This document shows positions 9,587-17,816 of a stretch of 38,288 nucleotides of DNA, in pieces. This DNA is from Microbacteriaceae bacterium PS02070. Its GTDB lineage: Bacteria > Actinomycetota > Actinomycetes > Actinomycetales > Microbacteriaceae. The DNA is taken from contig JASCPE010000010.1 in the NCBI GenBank assembly GCA_029959865.1, positions 1 through 38,288 of the forward strand, read 5' to 3'. Each line of letters starts with the position of its first letter. The first letter of the stretch is position 1. The notes beneath the pieces are model-generated. The model was not told where the DNA came from and did not search any database. It saw only the letters and a list, made by a program, of their open reading frames with translations. The position numbers were made by a program, and so were the translations under genes.

Positions 9587-10610
9587 CGGACACATCGAGC
9601 TCGACTGGGCCGTCGACGCGATTGTCGTGGGCACCCGGCATCGCACCGACCTGGGCGACATCGACGCGCTGGCCTCCTCGATCGACCGGCACGGGCTGCT
9701 CCAGCCCCTGACGTTGACCTCCCAGGGCGTGCTGGTCTGCGGCTACCGCCGGCTCACGGCGATCAAGAAGCTCAACTGGCGCACGACCGGGGTATGGATT
9801 CGCTCGGGCGTCTCGGACCGCCTCGGGCACCTGCTGGCCGAGCAGGACGACAACAACCATCACAAGGCGCTGACCCAGACCGAGGCCGCCGCGCTGTACC
9901 GCGAGACCAAGACGCTGATGGCCGAGGACGCTGCCCGGCGGAAGAAGGCCACACAGTTCAGCAGCGACAACCAGCCCGGAAACGACGGTCCTGCCAATTT
10001 GGCAGGACCGTCACCGGCTGACGCCGCGGAGGCTCCAGCCGGGGCGATGGGCACCGCCCGCGAACAGGCCGCCCGGCTGATCACCGGCCGCGCCTCCTAC
10101 ACGACACTGGAGCGCACCGGATTCCTCCAGCAGCTCCTCGAAGACCCGGCCACAGCCGAGCATGTCCGGGCCGAGGCCGCGACCGGGCTCGAACAGATCG
10201 AGGCCGGCGCACCCGTCCACCCGATCTACGAGCGCCTGCGCTCCCTGGCCGGTCAGGCCACCGAGCGCCGCCAGGACGACCTGGACGAGATGGCGAAGCA
10301 GGCCCTGGCCCGCGTGCGAGCCGCCGAAGCGACCAAGCGGCCCCGTAGCGGGCAGCCCAGCCGGCCCCGGCAGAGCGTGCCGGGCCGCTGGCCGGTGCGG
10401 GCCTTCCTGACGACGTTCGAGGAACTGACCGACTGGTGGACCCACTACGACCCAGCCACCTTGGCCGCAGAGCTCACCGACGAGCAGGCCGAGATGTTCC
10501 TGGGCGTGGCCACTGGCACCGCCGACTTCGCCGAGCAACTGCGTGCCGCACGAGAGGCACTCGGCGACGAGCAGGCCCGCACCGCACGCGGGCACCTGCA
10601 CGCCATCTGA
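9573..10610 (+). CDS. ParB-like nuclease-domain protein
   Basis: A 345-residue protein. The N-terminal 100 residues follow the ParB/Spo0J CTPase domain: DLGDIDALASSIDRHGLLQPLTL, then VCGYRRLTAIKKL (the GxRR motif), then LLAEQDDNNHHKALTQTEAAALY. This domain loads onto a palindromic site and spreads. A linker (about 125-165) is followed by an HTH-like segment (AARLITGRASYTTLERTGFLQ) and a C-terminal helical domain. It probably helps segregate the excised circular element or regulates its genes. No parA is next to it. The linker coding sequence contains a perfect 29-bp palindrome (9984-10012), reported separately. Confidence 0.82.
   Translation: MGSRDGHIELDWAVDAIVVGTRHRTDLGDIDALASSIDRHGLLQPLTLTSQGVLVCGYRRLTAIKKLNWRTTGVWIRSGVSDRLGHLLAEQDDNNHHKALTQTEAAALYRETKTLMAEDAARRKKATQFSSDNQPGNDGPANLAGPSPADAAEAPAGAMGTAREQAARLITGRASYTTLERTGFLQQLLEDPATAEHVRAEAATGLEQIEAGAPVHPIYERLRSLAGQATERRQDDLDEMAKQALARVRAAEATKRPRSGQPSRPRQSVPGRWPVRAFLTTFEELTDWWTHYDPATLAAELTDEQAEMFLGVATGTADFAEQLRAAREALGDEQARTARGHLHAI
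9984..10012. repeat. Perfect 29-bp palindrome inside the ParB-like gene
   Basis: The arms GACGGTCCTGCCAA and TTGGCAGGACCGTC are exact reverse complements around a single central T. It lies in the linker between the ParB domain and the C-terminal part, encoding NDGPANLAGPS. ParB proteins bind palindromes, so an internal partition or autoregulatory site is possible. As RNA it would be a very stable hairpin. Confidence 0.85.
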
Positions 10611-10620
10611 GCCCGGCCGG

Positions 10621-10646
10621 CCCAGGGAGCCACGCACGTACCTGGG
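10621..10646 (+). promoter_or_regulatory. Hairpin over the probable ribosome site of the next gene
   Basis: CCCAGG at 10621-10626 and CCTGGG at 10641-10646 form a 6-bp stem with a 14-base loop. The only good Shine-Dalgarno-like string, GGGAG at 10624-10628, lies in the stem and loop, and the ATG follows 4 bases after the stem. It may tune translation of the membrane protein gene. Symmetry is seen; function is inferred. Confidence 0.35.
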
Positions 10647-10650
10647 CGTC

Positions 10651-11328
10651 ATGAACACCACTGACGACTCCCACGCCCGCCGCCGGCTGGTCGCCTGGAT
10701 CATCGCCGGGATCGCCCTGCTCGTGCTGATCGCCGTCGGCGTCTACGGCCTGCTCATCGGCCCACCCGACACCGACACCCCGCCGGCACCGGCACCGTCG
10801 GAGCGAACGGTGGGCCCGCCGCCGAGCGAGACGATCACGCCACGACTGCCGGTCATCATCGCCACCGACGACCCCGAAGACTTCGCCCGGTCGGTGGCCG
10901 ATGCCCTGTTCACCTGGGATACCGGCGATGGCCTGATGCCAGCGGACTACAGCTCAGTGATCGTCGAGGTCGGCGACCCGACCGGGTACGAGCAGGCCGG
11001 GCTGGCCTCCGACATCTCGACCTACCTGCCCTCGCGGGAAGCGTGGATCGAGCTGCGCAAGCACTCCACCAGCCAGTACCTGAGCATCGAGACCGCCGCC
11101 ATCCCCGAAGCCTGGGCCGAGGCCGTCGACCAAGCCCAGCCCGGCCAGCTCCCCGAGGGCGCCACCGCGATCACGATCGAGGGAACCCGGCACCGAGAAG
11201 GCATCTGGCAGGACGATCCGGTCTCCTCCGAGCACTCGGTGGCGTTCACCATCTTCCTCGCCTGCCCCGAGGACGCCGACTCCTGTCATCTGCTGCGCCT
11301 GTCCGAACTCGACAACCCCCTGCGCTGA
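10651..11328 (+). CDS. Single-pass membrane conjugation protein, VirB8/TcpC position
   Basis: A 225-residue protein with a cytoplasmic N-terminus, one membrane helix (about 13-36, LVAWIIAGIALLVLIAVGVYGLL), a Pro-rich linker and an external alpha/beta domain (about 65-220) that includes DPEDFARSVADALFTWDTGDG. One membrane helix plus an NTF2-like external domain is the plan of VirB8/TcpC scaffold proteins in type IV secretion. The assignment rests on topology and gene order; sequence motifs are weak. It lies 19 bases before the wall hydrolase gene. Confidence 0.6.
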   Translation: MNTTDDSHARRRLVAWIIAGIALLVLIAVGVYGLLIGPPDTDTPPAPAPSERTVGPPPSETITPRLPVIIATDDPEDFARSVADALFTWDTGDGLMPADYSSVIVEVGDPTGYEQAGLASDISTYLPSREAWIELRKHSTSQYLSIETAAIPEAWAEAVDQAQPGQLPEGATAITIEGTRHREGIWQDDPVSSEHSVAFTIFLACPEDADSCHLLRLSELDNPLR

Positions 11329-11347
11329 GAGCACGAGAGGCCCTGCT

Positions 11348-13003
11348 GTGACGAAGAAGCTCGCCCTGGTTGTCATCGCCGTGCTGCTGCTCGGCCCGAT
11401 GTTCGCACTCGTCGGCGTCGGGGTGCTGATGAACCCCGCCGCCACCGCCGACTGCACCGTGCCCGGCGGCTCGGTCGAGGTCGGGGACGTGCCCGACGAG
11501 CTCGACGTGGAGACCCGCTCCGGTGAGCGCTTCACCCTGAACCACGACCAGCTCACCCACGCCGCCACGATCATCGAGACCGGCTCGGGGATCGAGGGCG
11601 TGGGCCGGCCTGGCGTCAAGGTCGCCCTCATGGCGGCCCTGACCGAATCCACCCTGCGCCAGCTCGCCAACACCTCTGCCTACCCCGAAAGCGCGGACTA
11701 CCCGAACGACGGGGACGGCAGCGACAACGACAGCCTCGGACTGTTCCAGATGCGCCCGCAATCGGGGTGGGGATCGGTCGAAGACCTCATGGACCCCACC
11801 TATCAGGCGTCCGCGTTCTACGGCGGACCAGACGGGCCCAACCATGGGTCACCGCGAGGCTTGGTGGACATTCCCGGCTGGGAGCAGATGGACCCCGCCG
11901 AGGCGGCCCAGGCGGTCGAGGTCAGCGCCTACCCGGACCGCTACCGCGAGTACGAGCCGGTCGCCGAGACGATCCTCGACGCGCTCTCGGCCAGCGGCGG
12001 CCCCACCGTCGAGCCTGCTGGTCGCGCCGTGACTGCGGCGGCCCCTGCGGAGCGTGGCTCCTCGGGCGTGGTGTTCCCGCTGCCGGAGGACACCTGGGTG
12101 GCGACCTCGCCGTTTGGTCCGCGGACGCATCCGATCACCGGCGAGCAGACGATGCACACCGGCAGCGACTTCGCCGCCCCGGACGGAACCCCGATCTTGG
12201 CCGCCGCCGATGGCAGCGTGACCGTCGCCGAGTACAGCGACGCGAGCGGCGGGATCGTCGTCATCGAGCACACCATCGATGGCTCCACCGTCGCGACCGC
12301 CTACATCCACTCCTGGGCCGATGGCATCCACGTCACCGTCGGCGATCAGGTCAGCGCGGGCCAGCACATCGCCGATGTCGGCAGCTCGGGCATGAGCACG
12401 GGACCCCATCTGCATTTCGAGGTCCGCGAGGGCGGCACCGACGGGGACCATGTCGATCCTGCCGCCTGGCTGAACTCGCATGATGCCGCGGACCTGCCCG
12501 AGGCCGAGACCGGCCCACCGGACGGGGACGAGGGCTGCGCCACCGAGGACGGGGCCACACCGGGCGGCGAGCCCGACCCCATCGAGGGCGACCCGAGCCG
12601 GATGGTCGATGACCCCACCAGCGACGGGCAGATCACCGCCCGGCTGCTCCACCTCCACGATCAGACGCTCGATCGGTACCCCGAGACCTCCTGGGCGTGC
12701 TGGTCGCCGCGGCCCGGACAGTCCTCGGAGCATCCGCTCGGCCGCGCGTGCGACATCGCTTTCGGCAACGCCATCGGCCAGTACCCCACGCCCTCGCAAC
12801 TGGAGGCCGGCTGGGAGGTCACGAACTGGATGAAGGACAACGCCGAGGCCTTGGGCGTGGAGTACCTGATCTGGCAAGGACAGATCTGGAGCCTCAGCCG
12901 CGACGACGAGGGATGGCGTGACTACGGCGGCGGTGGCATGCACGACCCGGACAATGTCACCGGCGGTCACTTCGACCACCTGCACGTCACGGTCGCCGAA
13001 TAA
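11348..13003 (+). CDS. Secreted multidomain cell-wall hydrolase with M23 peptidase domain
   Basis: A 551-residue protein, GTG start. An N-terminal membrane anchor or signal (about 5-28) precedes a lysozyme/transglycosylase-like region with ALTESTLRQLAN and SLGLFQMRPQSGWG (about 95-145). An M23 metallopeptidase domain follows, with HTGSDFAAPDGTPI near 272 and the zinc motif GPHLHFEV near 350. An acidic linker leads to a C-terminal domain with SSEHPLGRACDIAF and HFDHLHV, which matches the SxHxxGxAxD and HxH pattern of M15-type peptidases. It likely opens the Gram-positive wall for the conjugation channel (VirB1 role). The motifs are visible; the third catalytic domain is inferred. Confidence 0.85.
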   Translation: MTKKLALVVIAVLLLGPMFALVGVGVLMNPAATADCTVPGGSVEVGDVPDELDVETRSGERFTLNHDQLTHAATIIETGSGIEGVGRPGVKVALMAALTESTLRQLANTSAYPESADYPNDGDGSDNDSLGLFQMRPQSGWGSVEDLMDPTYQASAFYGGPDGPNHGSPRGLVDIPGWEQMDPAEAAQAVEVSAYPDRYREYEPVAETILDALSASGGPTVEPAGRAVTAAAPAERGSSGVVFPLPEDTWVATSPFGPRTHPITGEQTMHTGSDFAAPDGTPILAAADGSVTVAEYSDASGGIVVIEHTIDGSTVATAYIHSWADGIHVTVGDQVSAGQHIADVGSSGMSTGPHLHFEVREGGTDGDHVDPAAWLNSHDAADLPEAETGPPDGDEGCATEDGATPGGEPDPIEGDPSRMVDDPTSDGQITARLLHLHDQTLDRYPETSWACWSPRPGQSSEHPLGRACDIAFGNAIGQYPTPSQLEAGWEVTNWMKDNAEALGVEYLIWQGQIWSLSRDDEGWRDYGGGGMHDPDNVTGGHFDHLHVTVAE

Positions 13004-13013
13004 GGTCCGAAGT

Positions 13014-13026
13014 TGCATCTGATGCA
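13014..13026. repeat. Small inverted repeat in the 240-bp gap before the pilin-like gene
   Basis: TGCATC and GATGCA flank one T in the gap 13004-13243. The surrounding bases are more A/T-rich than neighbouring genes. It could be an operator or part of a promoter for the secretion genes downstream. The rest of the gap has no convincing gene: a 75-codon open frame there lacks a good start and looks like chance. Confidence 0.3.
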
Positions 13027-13243
13027 CGAAACATGCGTCGGAGGCCGGCGCCGTCGCGCCGCTGTTTCGACTGGTGATGCGGCGTCGCCCCACCCTGTCG
13101 TGCCCGATCCGGGCGGCGTGCCCCCTGAGCATGCCGCGCCTGCGAGGGGCCGTGGGGGCGACGACGGGCGGCCGGCGCACCTGAGGGGCATGGATGCTGT
13201 CTACTGCTGGTGCCGGACCACGCCCTGCGGGGGTGGATGAGCG

Positions 13244-13510
13244 ATGGATGTCTTTCCCGATTTCGAGGGCTTGGGTGGCGTCGGCGACCTCCAAGAGGTC
13301 GTCGGTGCGGCGTTGATGATCGCACTGATCGTCGCGGTGCTGATGCTGATCGTCTCGGGCATCATCTGGGCGATCGCCACCGCGACCGGCAACTACCAGG
13401 CGGCCGCGAAGGCACGTGCCGGAACCCTCGTCGCCCTCGGCGGCGCGATCCTGGCCGGTGCCGCGGTGACCTGGCTGAACTGGCTCATCGACCTCGGCGG
13501 CACCCTCTAG
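13244..13510 (+). CDS. DUF6112-type small membrane protein, pilin-like (first copy)
   Basis: An 88-residue protein with two membrane helices (about 23-46 and 62-82) separated by a short basic loop, NYQAAAKARAG. This two-helix layout and the position before VirB6/TrbL and VirB4 match VirB2-like pilin subunits of actinobacterial conjugative elements. It is a paralogue of the gene at 13641 (shared VGA-MxI-LIxxVLxLIVSxIIWA pattern). The pilin role is inferred. Confidence 0.75.
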   Translation: MDVFPDFEGLGGVGDLQEVVGAALMIALIVAVLMLIVSGIIWAIATATGNYQAAAKARAGTLVALGGAILAGAAVTWLNWLIDLGGTL

Positions 13511-13533
13511 ACCCAGCACCGTTGCGCACCCGT

Positions 13534-13562
13534 GACGCCCGCCCCAGACCGGGGCGGGCGTC
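13534..13562 (+). terminator. Strong hairpin between the two pilin-like genes
   Basis: GACGCCCGCCCC and GGGGCGGGCGTC form a perfect 12-bp stem with an AGACC loop, 23 bases after the first pilin-like stop. No T tract follows. It may be a weak terminator or 3' stabiliser that raises the level of the first gene relative to the rest. Confidence 0.6.
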
Positions 13563-13640
13563 GTCATGTCCGCGTGCCGAGGGCAGCCGCGCTCACCTCG
13601 CAGCAGAACCGACCCATTTCTCGACCAAGGGAGTTCTGCC

Positions 13641-13910
13641 GTGATTGACATCGACCCCAACAGCGAAGGCCTGCCGGGCATCGAGGCGCTGCGCACGATC
13701 GTGGGCGCGACCATGACCATCGGTCTCATCCTCAGCGTCCTCGCCCTGATCGTCTCGGCGATTATCTGGGCTTACGGCTCCAATTCCAGCAATCCGCATC
13801 TGAGCGGGAGGGGAAAGATCGGCGTCCTGGTCTCCTGCGGCGCGGCGATCGTGTGTGGCGCGTCGGTCACGCTGATCAATTTCTTCTGGAACGTCGGCCA
13901 GGGCGTCTGA
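13641..13910 (+). CDS. DUF6112-type small membrane protein, pilin-like (second copy)
   Basis: An 89-residue protein with two membrane helices (about 20-44 and 60-83), similar in plan to the gene just upstream but with a different loop, SNSSNPHLSGRGK. The start is GTG at 13641, preceded by AAGGGAG. It precedes the VirB6/TrbL gene by 28 bases. The two copies may be major and minor pilin-like or channel subunits; this is not settled by sequence alone. Confidence 0.75.
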   Translation: MIDIDPNSEGLPGIEALRTIVGATMTIGLILSVLALIVSAIIWAYGSNSSNPHLSGRGKIGVLVSCGAAIVCGASVTLINFFWNVGQGV

Positions 13911-13938
13911 GCTCACCCATCACCTTTGGAGGTCCGTG

Positions 13939-15339
13939 ATGGGTGTGTGCGATGTTCCCGTCATCTCAACCGTCTGCGATACCGCGGGCGAAGCCGCTGC
14001 CAGCCTCATCTCGGCACCGTTCGACTGGCTCGCCCAGGCGATGGGCGAAGCGGCGGCGTGGCTGTTCGAGTCGGTCTGGACGGTGTTCGACACCACGACT
14101 CTGGTCGACGTCCAGCGCCCGGAGTACGTCGAGGTCTACAACCTCGTGTTCGGGATCGCCGCCTTTTTGATGCTGCTGTTCTTCTGCTTCCAGCTCATCA
14201 CCGCCATGATCCGCCGAGAACCCGGCGGCCTGTCCCGCGCGGCCCTCGGGCTGGCGAAATCGGTGCTCGGGTCGTTCGTGGTGATCACCGTGACCGCGTT
14301 GGCCCTGGAGATTGTCGACCAGCTCTGTGTCGGGATCATCCAGGCCGCCGGAGAGACCACCGAGTCCCTGGGCGACAAGATCGCCGCGCTCGTCGTCGGC
14401 CTGACCGCGCTGAACATGGGCGCTCCGGGAGTCGCCGCGATCCTGACCATCTTCCTGGCGGGCCTGGCGATCGCGGCGGCCGCGATCGTGTGGCTGAGCC
14501 TGTTGGTGCGCAAAGCCTTGCTGCTGGTGACGATCGCCTTGGCCCCGTTGGCGTTCTCCGGCGCGTCCTGGGATGCCAGTCGCGGATGGATCAGCAAGTG
14601 GGCGATGTTCGTCATCGCCCTGGTGCTGTCCAAGCTGGTGCTGGTCGTGATCCTGCTGGTTGCGGTCACCCAGGTCGCCGCCCCTATCGACGGTGACCTG
14701 GCCTCAGTGAGCGATCCGCTGGCCGGGATCGTGCTGATGGCGATCGCCGGGTTCGCGCCCTACATGACCTATAAGTTCCTCTCCTTCATGGGCTTCGACC
14801 TCTATCACGCGATGGGCGCCGAGCAGGAGGCCAAGCAGGCACTCAACCGGCCCGTCCCGACGCCCGGCAAGCCCGGCGGCGATCAGCCCAAGAAGGTCCT
14901 CGACGGCGGCAAGGACGGCGGCGGCCCCGGCGACGGCGGAGGCGGCGGAGGCGGCGGTGGTGGGCCCAAGCAGAGCCCGACCCCGGCGAAACCACCCGCG
15001 GGTACTCCCACCGGATCGAGCACCGCGACCGCCGGCACCAGCGGAGGCGCCACGGGTGGCACCGCGGCAGCAGCGGGCCCCGCCGCGGCGGTGGTCATCG
15101 GCGCGGAGGTCGCCAAGAAGGCCGCCACCTCGGGACCGAAGGCCGGCCAGGCCGTGGCCGGGCAGGCCGAGAGCGCCTCCGATGGCGCCGACCAGAACGG
15201 CCAGAACAACCAGGGCGGCCAGACCCCGGCCTCCCAGCCGCCGTCCTCGCAGCCTCCAGCGCCCCAGCCGCCGCTGCCGACCAATCCGACTCCGCCGGCT
15301 GGCGGCGGATCGGCTCAGACGCCCTCGGGGAAGGAGTAG
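13939..15339 (+). CDS. VirB6/TrbL-type membrane channel protein
   Basis: A 466-residue protein. The first 290 residues contain about six membrane helices, including FGIAAFLMLLFFCFQLITAMI, MFVIALVLSKLVLVVILL and a final helix after DPLAGIVLMAIAGFAPYMTY, in the TrbL/VirB6 pattern. The remaining 170 residues are a low-complexity cytoplasmic tail: a run of about 10 Gly near 340, then Ala/Thr- and Pro/Gln-rich stretches. It forms the inner-membrane channel of the secretion system. ATG at 13939 was chosen over GTG at 13936 for its spacing to TTTGGAGG. It is followed after 3 bases by the SCO6880-like gene. Confidence 0.85.
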   Translation: MGVCDVPVISTVCDTAGEAAASLISAPFDWLAQAMGEAAAWLFESVWTVFDTTTLVDVQRPEYVEVYNLVFGIAAFLMLLFFCFQLITAMIRREPGGLSRAALGLAKSVLGSFVVITVTALALEIVDQLCVGIIQAAGETTESLGDKIAALVVGLTALNMGAPGVAAILTIFLAGLAIAAAAIVWLSLLVRKALLLVTIALAPLAFSGASWDASRGWISKWAMFVIALVLSKLVLVVILLVAVTQVAAPIDGDLASVSDPLAGIVLMAIAGFAPYMTYKFLSFMGFDLYHAMGAEQEAKQALNRPVPTPGKPGGDQPKKVLDGGKDGGGPGDGGGGGGGGGGPKQSPTPAKPPAGTPTGSSTATAGTSGGATGGTAAAAGPAAAVVIGAEVAKKAATSGPKAGQAVAGQAESASDGADQNGQNNQGGQTPASQPPSSQPPAPQPPLPTNPTPPAGGGSAQTPSGKE

Positions 15340-15342
15340 GCC

Positions 15343-16815
15343 ATGTCCGCGAGTGATGACAGCTCGACGCCGGGCACCGAGCTGGTCCCGGTGAAGTTCT
15401 CCCGGTTGACACGCAGGGGTGTCCTGCTGGGCCTGTCGGTCTCCCAGCTCGTCGCCCTGGGCATCGGCGGAGCCTCGCTGGTGTGGGCGTTCTACGCCGG
15501 CGGTGGCCTGCTGATCGCGATGACCGCGCCGATCTGGCTGGTCGCCGCGGCCATCACCTGGGTGCCCGTGGCCGGCCGGCCCCTGGTGGAGTGGCTGCCC
15601 GTCGTCATCTGGTGGGCCTGGCGCACGACCATCGGGCAGCTGGCCTACCGTCGCCGGATCGTCGTGCCGCGCCCGGAGGGCACGCTCGCCCTGCCCGGTG
15701 ACATGGCCCGACTGCGCGAGTACGTCGACCCCGAGACCGGGGCGGGCATGATCCATGACCCGCACCAGTCCACCTTGACCGCGATCGTCGAGGTCACCCA
15801 TCCAGCGTTCGTGCTCCTCGACCCGGCCGAGCAACAGCGCCGGGTCACCAGCTGGGGGCGGGCGCTGGCCACGGTCTGCCGCTCCGGACGGGTGGCGACG
15901 GTGCAGGTGCTGGAGCGCACCCTGCCCGACGCCGGGCAGGGGCTGGCCGAATGGTGGTCCGAACACGGCACCGATGACGGGTCCTGGCCGGCGAGGACCT
16001 ACGCCGAGCTCATCGACCGGGCCGGACCCGCCGGTGAGCGGCACGCCTCGACGATCAGCCTGAGCCTGGACATGAAGGCCGCCGCCCGCCAGATACGCAC
16101 CGCCGGCGGCGGTATCCGCGGGGCCGCTGCCGTGCTGCGCCAAGAGATGACCACCGTGACCGCGGCACTGCGGGCGGCGGACCTGAACCCCGGCGACTGG
16201 CTCGGCACCGGGCAGATCGCCGTCGTCCTGCGCTCGGCCTACGACCCGGCGATCGCAGCGACCCTGGAACGCCACGGCGAGCTCGGCCACGACCTGGCCA
16301 CGGCCGGGCCGGTCGCGGTCACCGAGACCTGGACGCGGCTGCGGACCGACTCTGCCCACCACGCCGTGCTGTGGATCAGCGAATGGCCACGCTCGCAGGT
16401 GTATCCGGGCACGTTCCTGGCGCCGCTGCTGCTGACGACGGGCATCCAACGCTCGTTCTCGCTGATCTGCACGCCGATGCGCACCGACCAGGCCGTCCGC
16501 GACATCCGCAAGAAGAAGGTCGAATACGTCTCCGACGCCTCCCAGCGAGCCCGGATCGGACAGATCGAGGACGCCGGGCAAACCGCCGAATACCAGGACG
16601 TGCTGCGCCAGGAAAGCGACCTGACCGCAGGACACGGCGTGCTGCGCTACACGGGCCTGGTCTCGGTCTCCGCCGAGACCGTCGACGAGCTCGAAGCCGC
16701 CGTCTCCGCGATCGAGCAGTCCGCGATCCAGTCCTCCTGCGAGACCCGCCGCCTGGTCGGTCAGCAGGCCGTGGCGTTCACCGCCGCCGCGCTGCCGCTG
16801 TGCCGGCGCGTATGA
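15343..16815 (+). CDS. SCO6880-type conjugation protein (VirB3/PrgI-like N-terminus)
   Basis: A 490-residue protein. After about 25 polar residues come two closely spaced membrane helices (about 28-48 and 52-78), then a long soluble domain. The family is named after Streptomyces SCO6880 and replaces VirB3 plus the N-terminal part of VirB4 in actinobacterial elements, while the ATPase is encoded separately downstream. Here the separate ATPase is the gene at 17813, which fits. Its stop lies within a possible ATGA start (16812) of the next frame. Confidence 0.8.
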   Translation: MSASDDSSTPGTELVPVKFSRLTRRGVLLGLSVSQLVALGIGGASLVWAFYAGGGLLIAMTAPIWLVAAAITWVPVAGRPLVEWLPVVIWWAWRTTIGQLAYRRRIVVPRPEGTLALPGDMARLREYVDPETGAGMIHDPHQSTLTAIVEVTHPAFVLLDPAEQQRRVTSWGRALATVCRSGRVATVQVLERTLPDAGQGLAEWWSEHGTDDGSWPARTYAELIDRAGPAGERHASTISLSLDMKAAARQIRTAGGGIRGAAAVLRQEMTTVTAALRAADLNPGDWLGTGQIAVVLRSAYDPAIAATLERHGELGHDLATAGPVAVTETWTRLRTDSAHHAVLWISEWPRSQVYPGTFLAPLLLTTGIQRSFSLICTPMRTDQAVRDIRKKKVEYVSDASQRARIGQIEDAGQTAEYQDVLRQESDLTAGHGVLRYTGLVSVSAETVDELEAAVSAIEQSAIQSSCETRRLVGQQAVAFTAAALPLCRRV

Positions 16816-16886
16816 CACCCCACTCGTTCGTGGTCGCGGCACCGGGCCGTGACCGTCCCCACCACCGATCCCAGAAAGGGCCCATC

Positions 16887-17816
16887 ATGCCGACGTTCTA
16901 TGATCCCGCCGCCGACTCCACCGAGGCCGCCGAGGCCCTACGGGGGCTGGCGCACGCCTCCCGCCACTTCGACTACCCCCGCGACCTGCACCCGGTGATC
17001 GGCGACCTGCTGGCCAGCACACGCTCACTGCGCCAGACCCTCGACCAGCTCGCCGCCGCGCACATCGACCACCGCTCCCGCGCCCACGACGACGCCGGTG
17101 ATCACCTCACCGGCGCTCACGACGCGCTGGCCGCCGCCGATGAGCTGCACCAGGCCGGCACCCTGCTCGACGCCGTCACCGAGCGACTGGACGCCGCCTC
17201 CCAGGCCACCAGCCGCATCGCCTGGCACGATCCCCTCGGCCACGAAGCAGCCCAGACGCTGCCGCCGGTGCGCGAAGATCCCACCCACCAGGGTCCTGCT
17301 CACCGGTGGGTCAGCGTCGCGTTCCTCCAGGGCGAGGACGCCGACACGGTGCTCGACGTGATCGACCGCGACGGTGTCGAGGCAGGTCTGGACCACATGA
17401 CCGGCTTCGACTACGGCACCGAGACCACCGACGCCGCGTTGGAGAACGGGCACGTCTACGACGATCCGCCCAGCGGGATGCTCGATCGTGAGGCCGACCG
17501 CGGCGACTACCGGATGGTCTACAACCCGCAGGCCGGGCACGTCGCCCTCTACCGCCAGCACACCATCGGCCCGGCCGACCAGCTCCCGCCCGAACCGGGG
17601 CTCGGGACCCGCGAGCTGCTGAGCAGGCCAGCAGGTTCTGCTGGCGGCCCGGCAGTCGGGCAGGCCGGACTGGGCCGTGGGGCGGCTGCCTCGGCGTTCG
17701 CCCGTGAGAGCACGCACAAGACCACGACCGATCGCGGAGCCAGTGGACGGGACGGCTCATGGTTCGCCCATCGCGGTGTCGCCGCGGTCAAGCGCGATCG
17801 AGGGCTGGGACTGTGA
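16887..17816 (+). CDS. Hypothetical soluble protein between SCO6880 and VirB4 genes
   Basis: A 309-residue acidic, helical protein that I do not recognise. Residues 10-110 are rich in Ala, His and Asp and probably form a helical bundle (LRGLAHASRHFDYPRDL, SLRQTLDQLAAAHIDH). A compact central domain (about 130-225) runs RWVSVAFLQGEDADTVLDVI to YNPQAGHVALYRQH and is likely the conserved part. A Gly/Ala-rich tail follows. The ATG at 16887 was chosen because AGAAAGGG precedes it. An in-frame ATG at 16812 overlapping the previous stop would add 25 residues. It overlaps the VirB4 start by four bases, so it is probably part of the transfer machinery. Confidence 0.65.
   Translation: MPTFYDPAADSTEAAEALRGLAHASRHFDYPRDLHPVIGDLLASTRSLRQTLDQLAAAHIDHRSRAHDDAGDHLTGAHDALAAADELHQAGTLLDAVTERLDAASQATSRIAWHDPLGHEAAQTLPPVREDPTHQGPAHRWVSVAFLQGEDADTVLDVIDRDGVEAGLDHMTGFDYGTETTDAALENGHVYDDPPSGMLDREADRGDYRMVYNPQAGHVALYRQHTIGPADQLPPEPGLGTRELLSRPAGSAGGPAVGQAGLGRGAAASAFARESTHKTTTDRGASGRDGSWFAHRGVAAVKRDRGLGL

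Noticed and set aside
13013..13240. 75-codon frame in the gap after the wall hydrolase
   Set aside because: No good ribosome site or recognisable feature. The composition resembles chance frames.
14704..16842. 712-codon minus-strand frame opposite the TrbL and SCO6880 genes
   Set aside because: Low-complexity shadow typical of high-GC DNA. It spans two well-supported genes and has no recognisable domain.
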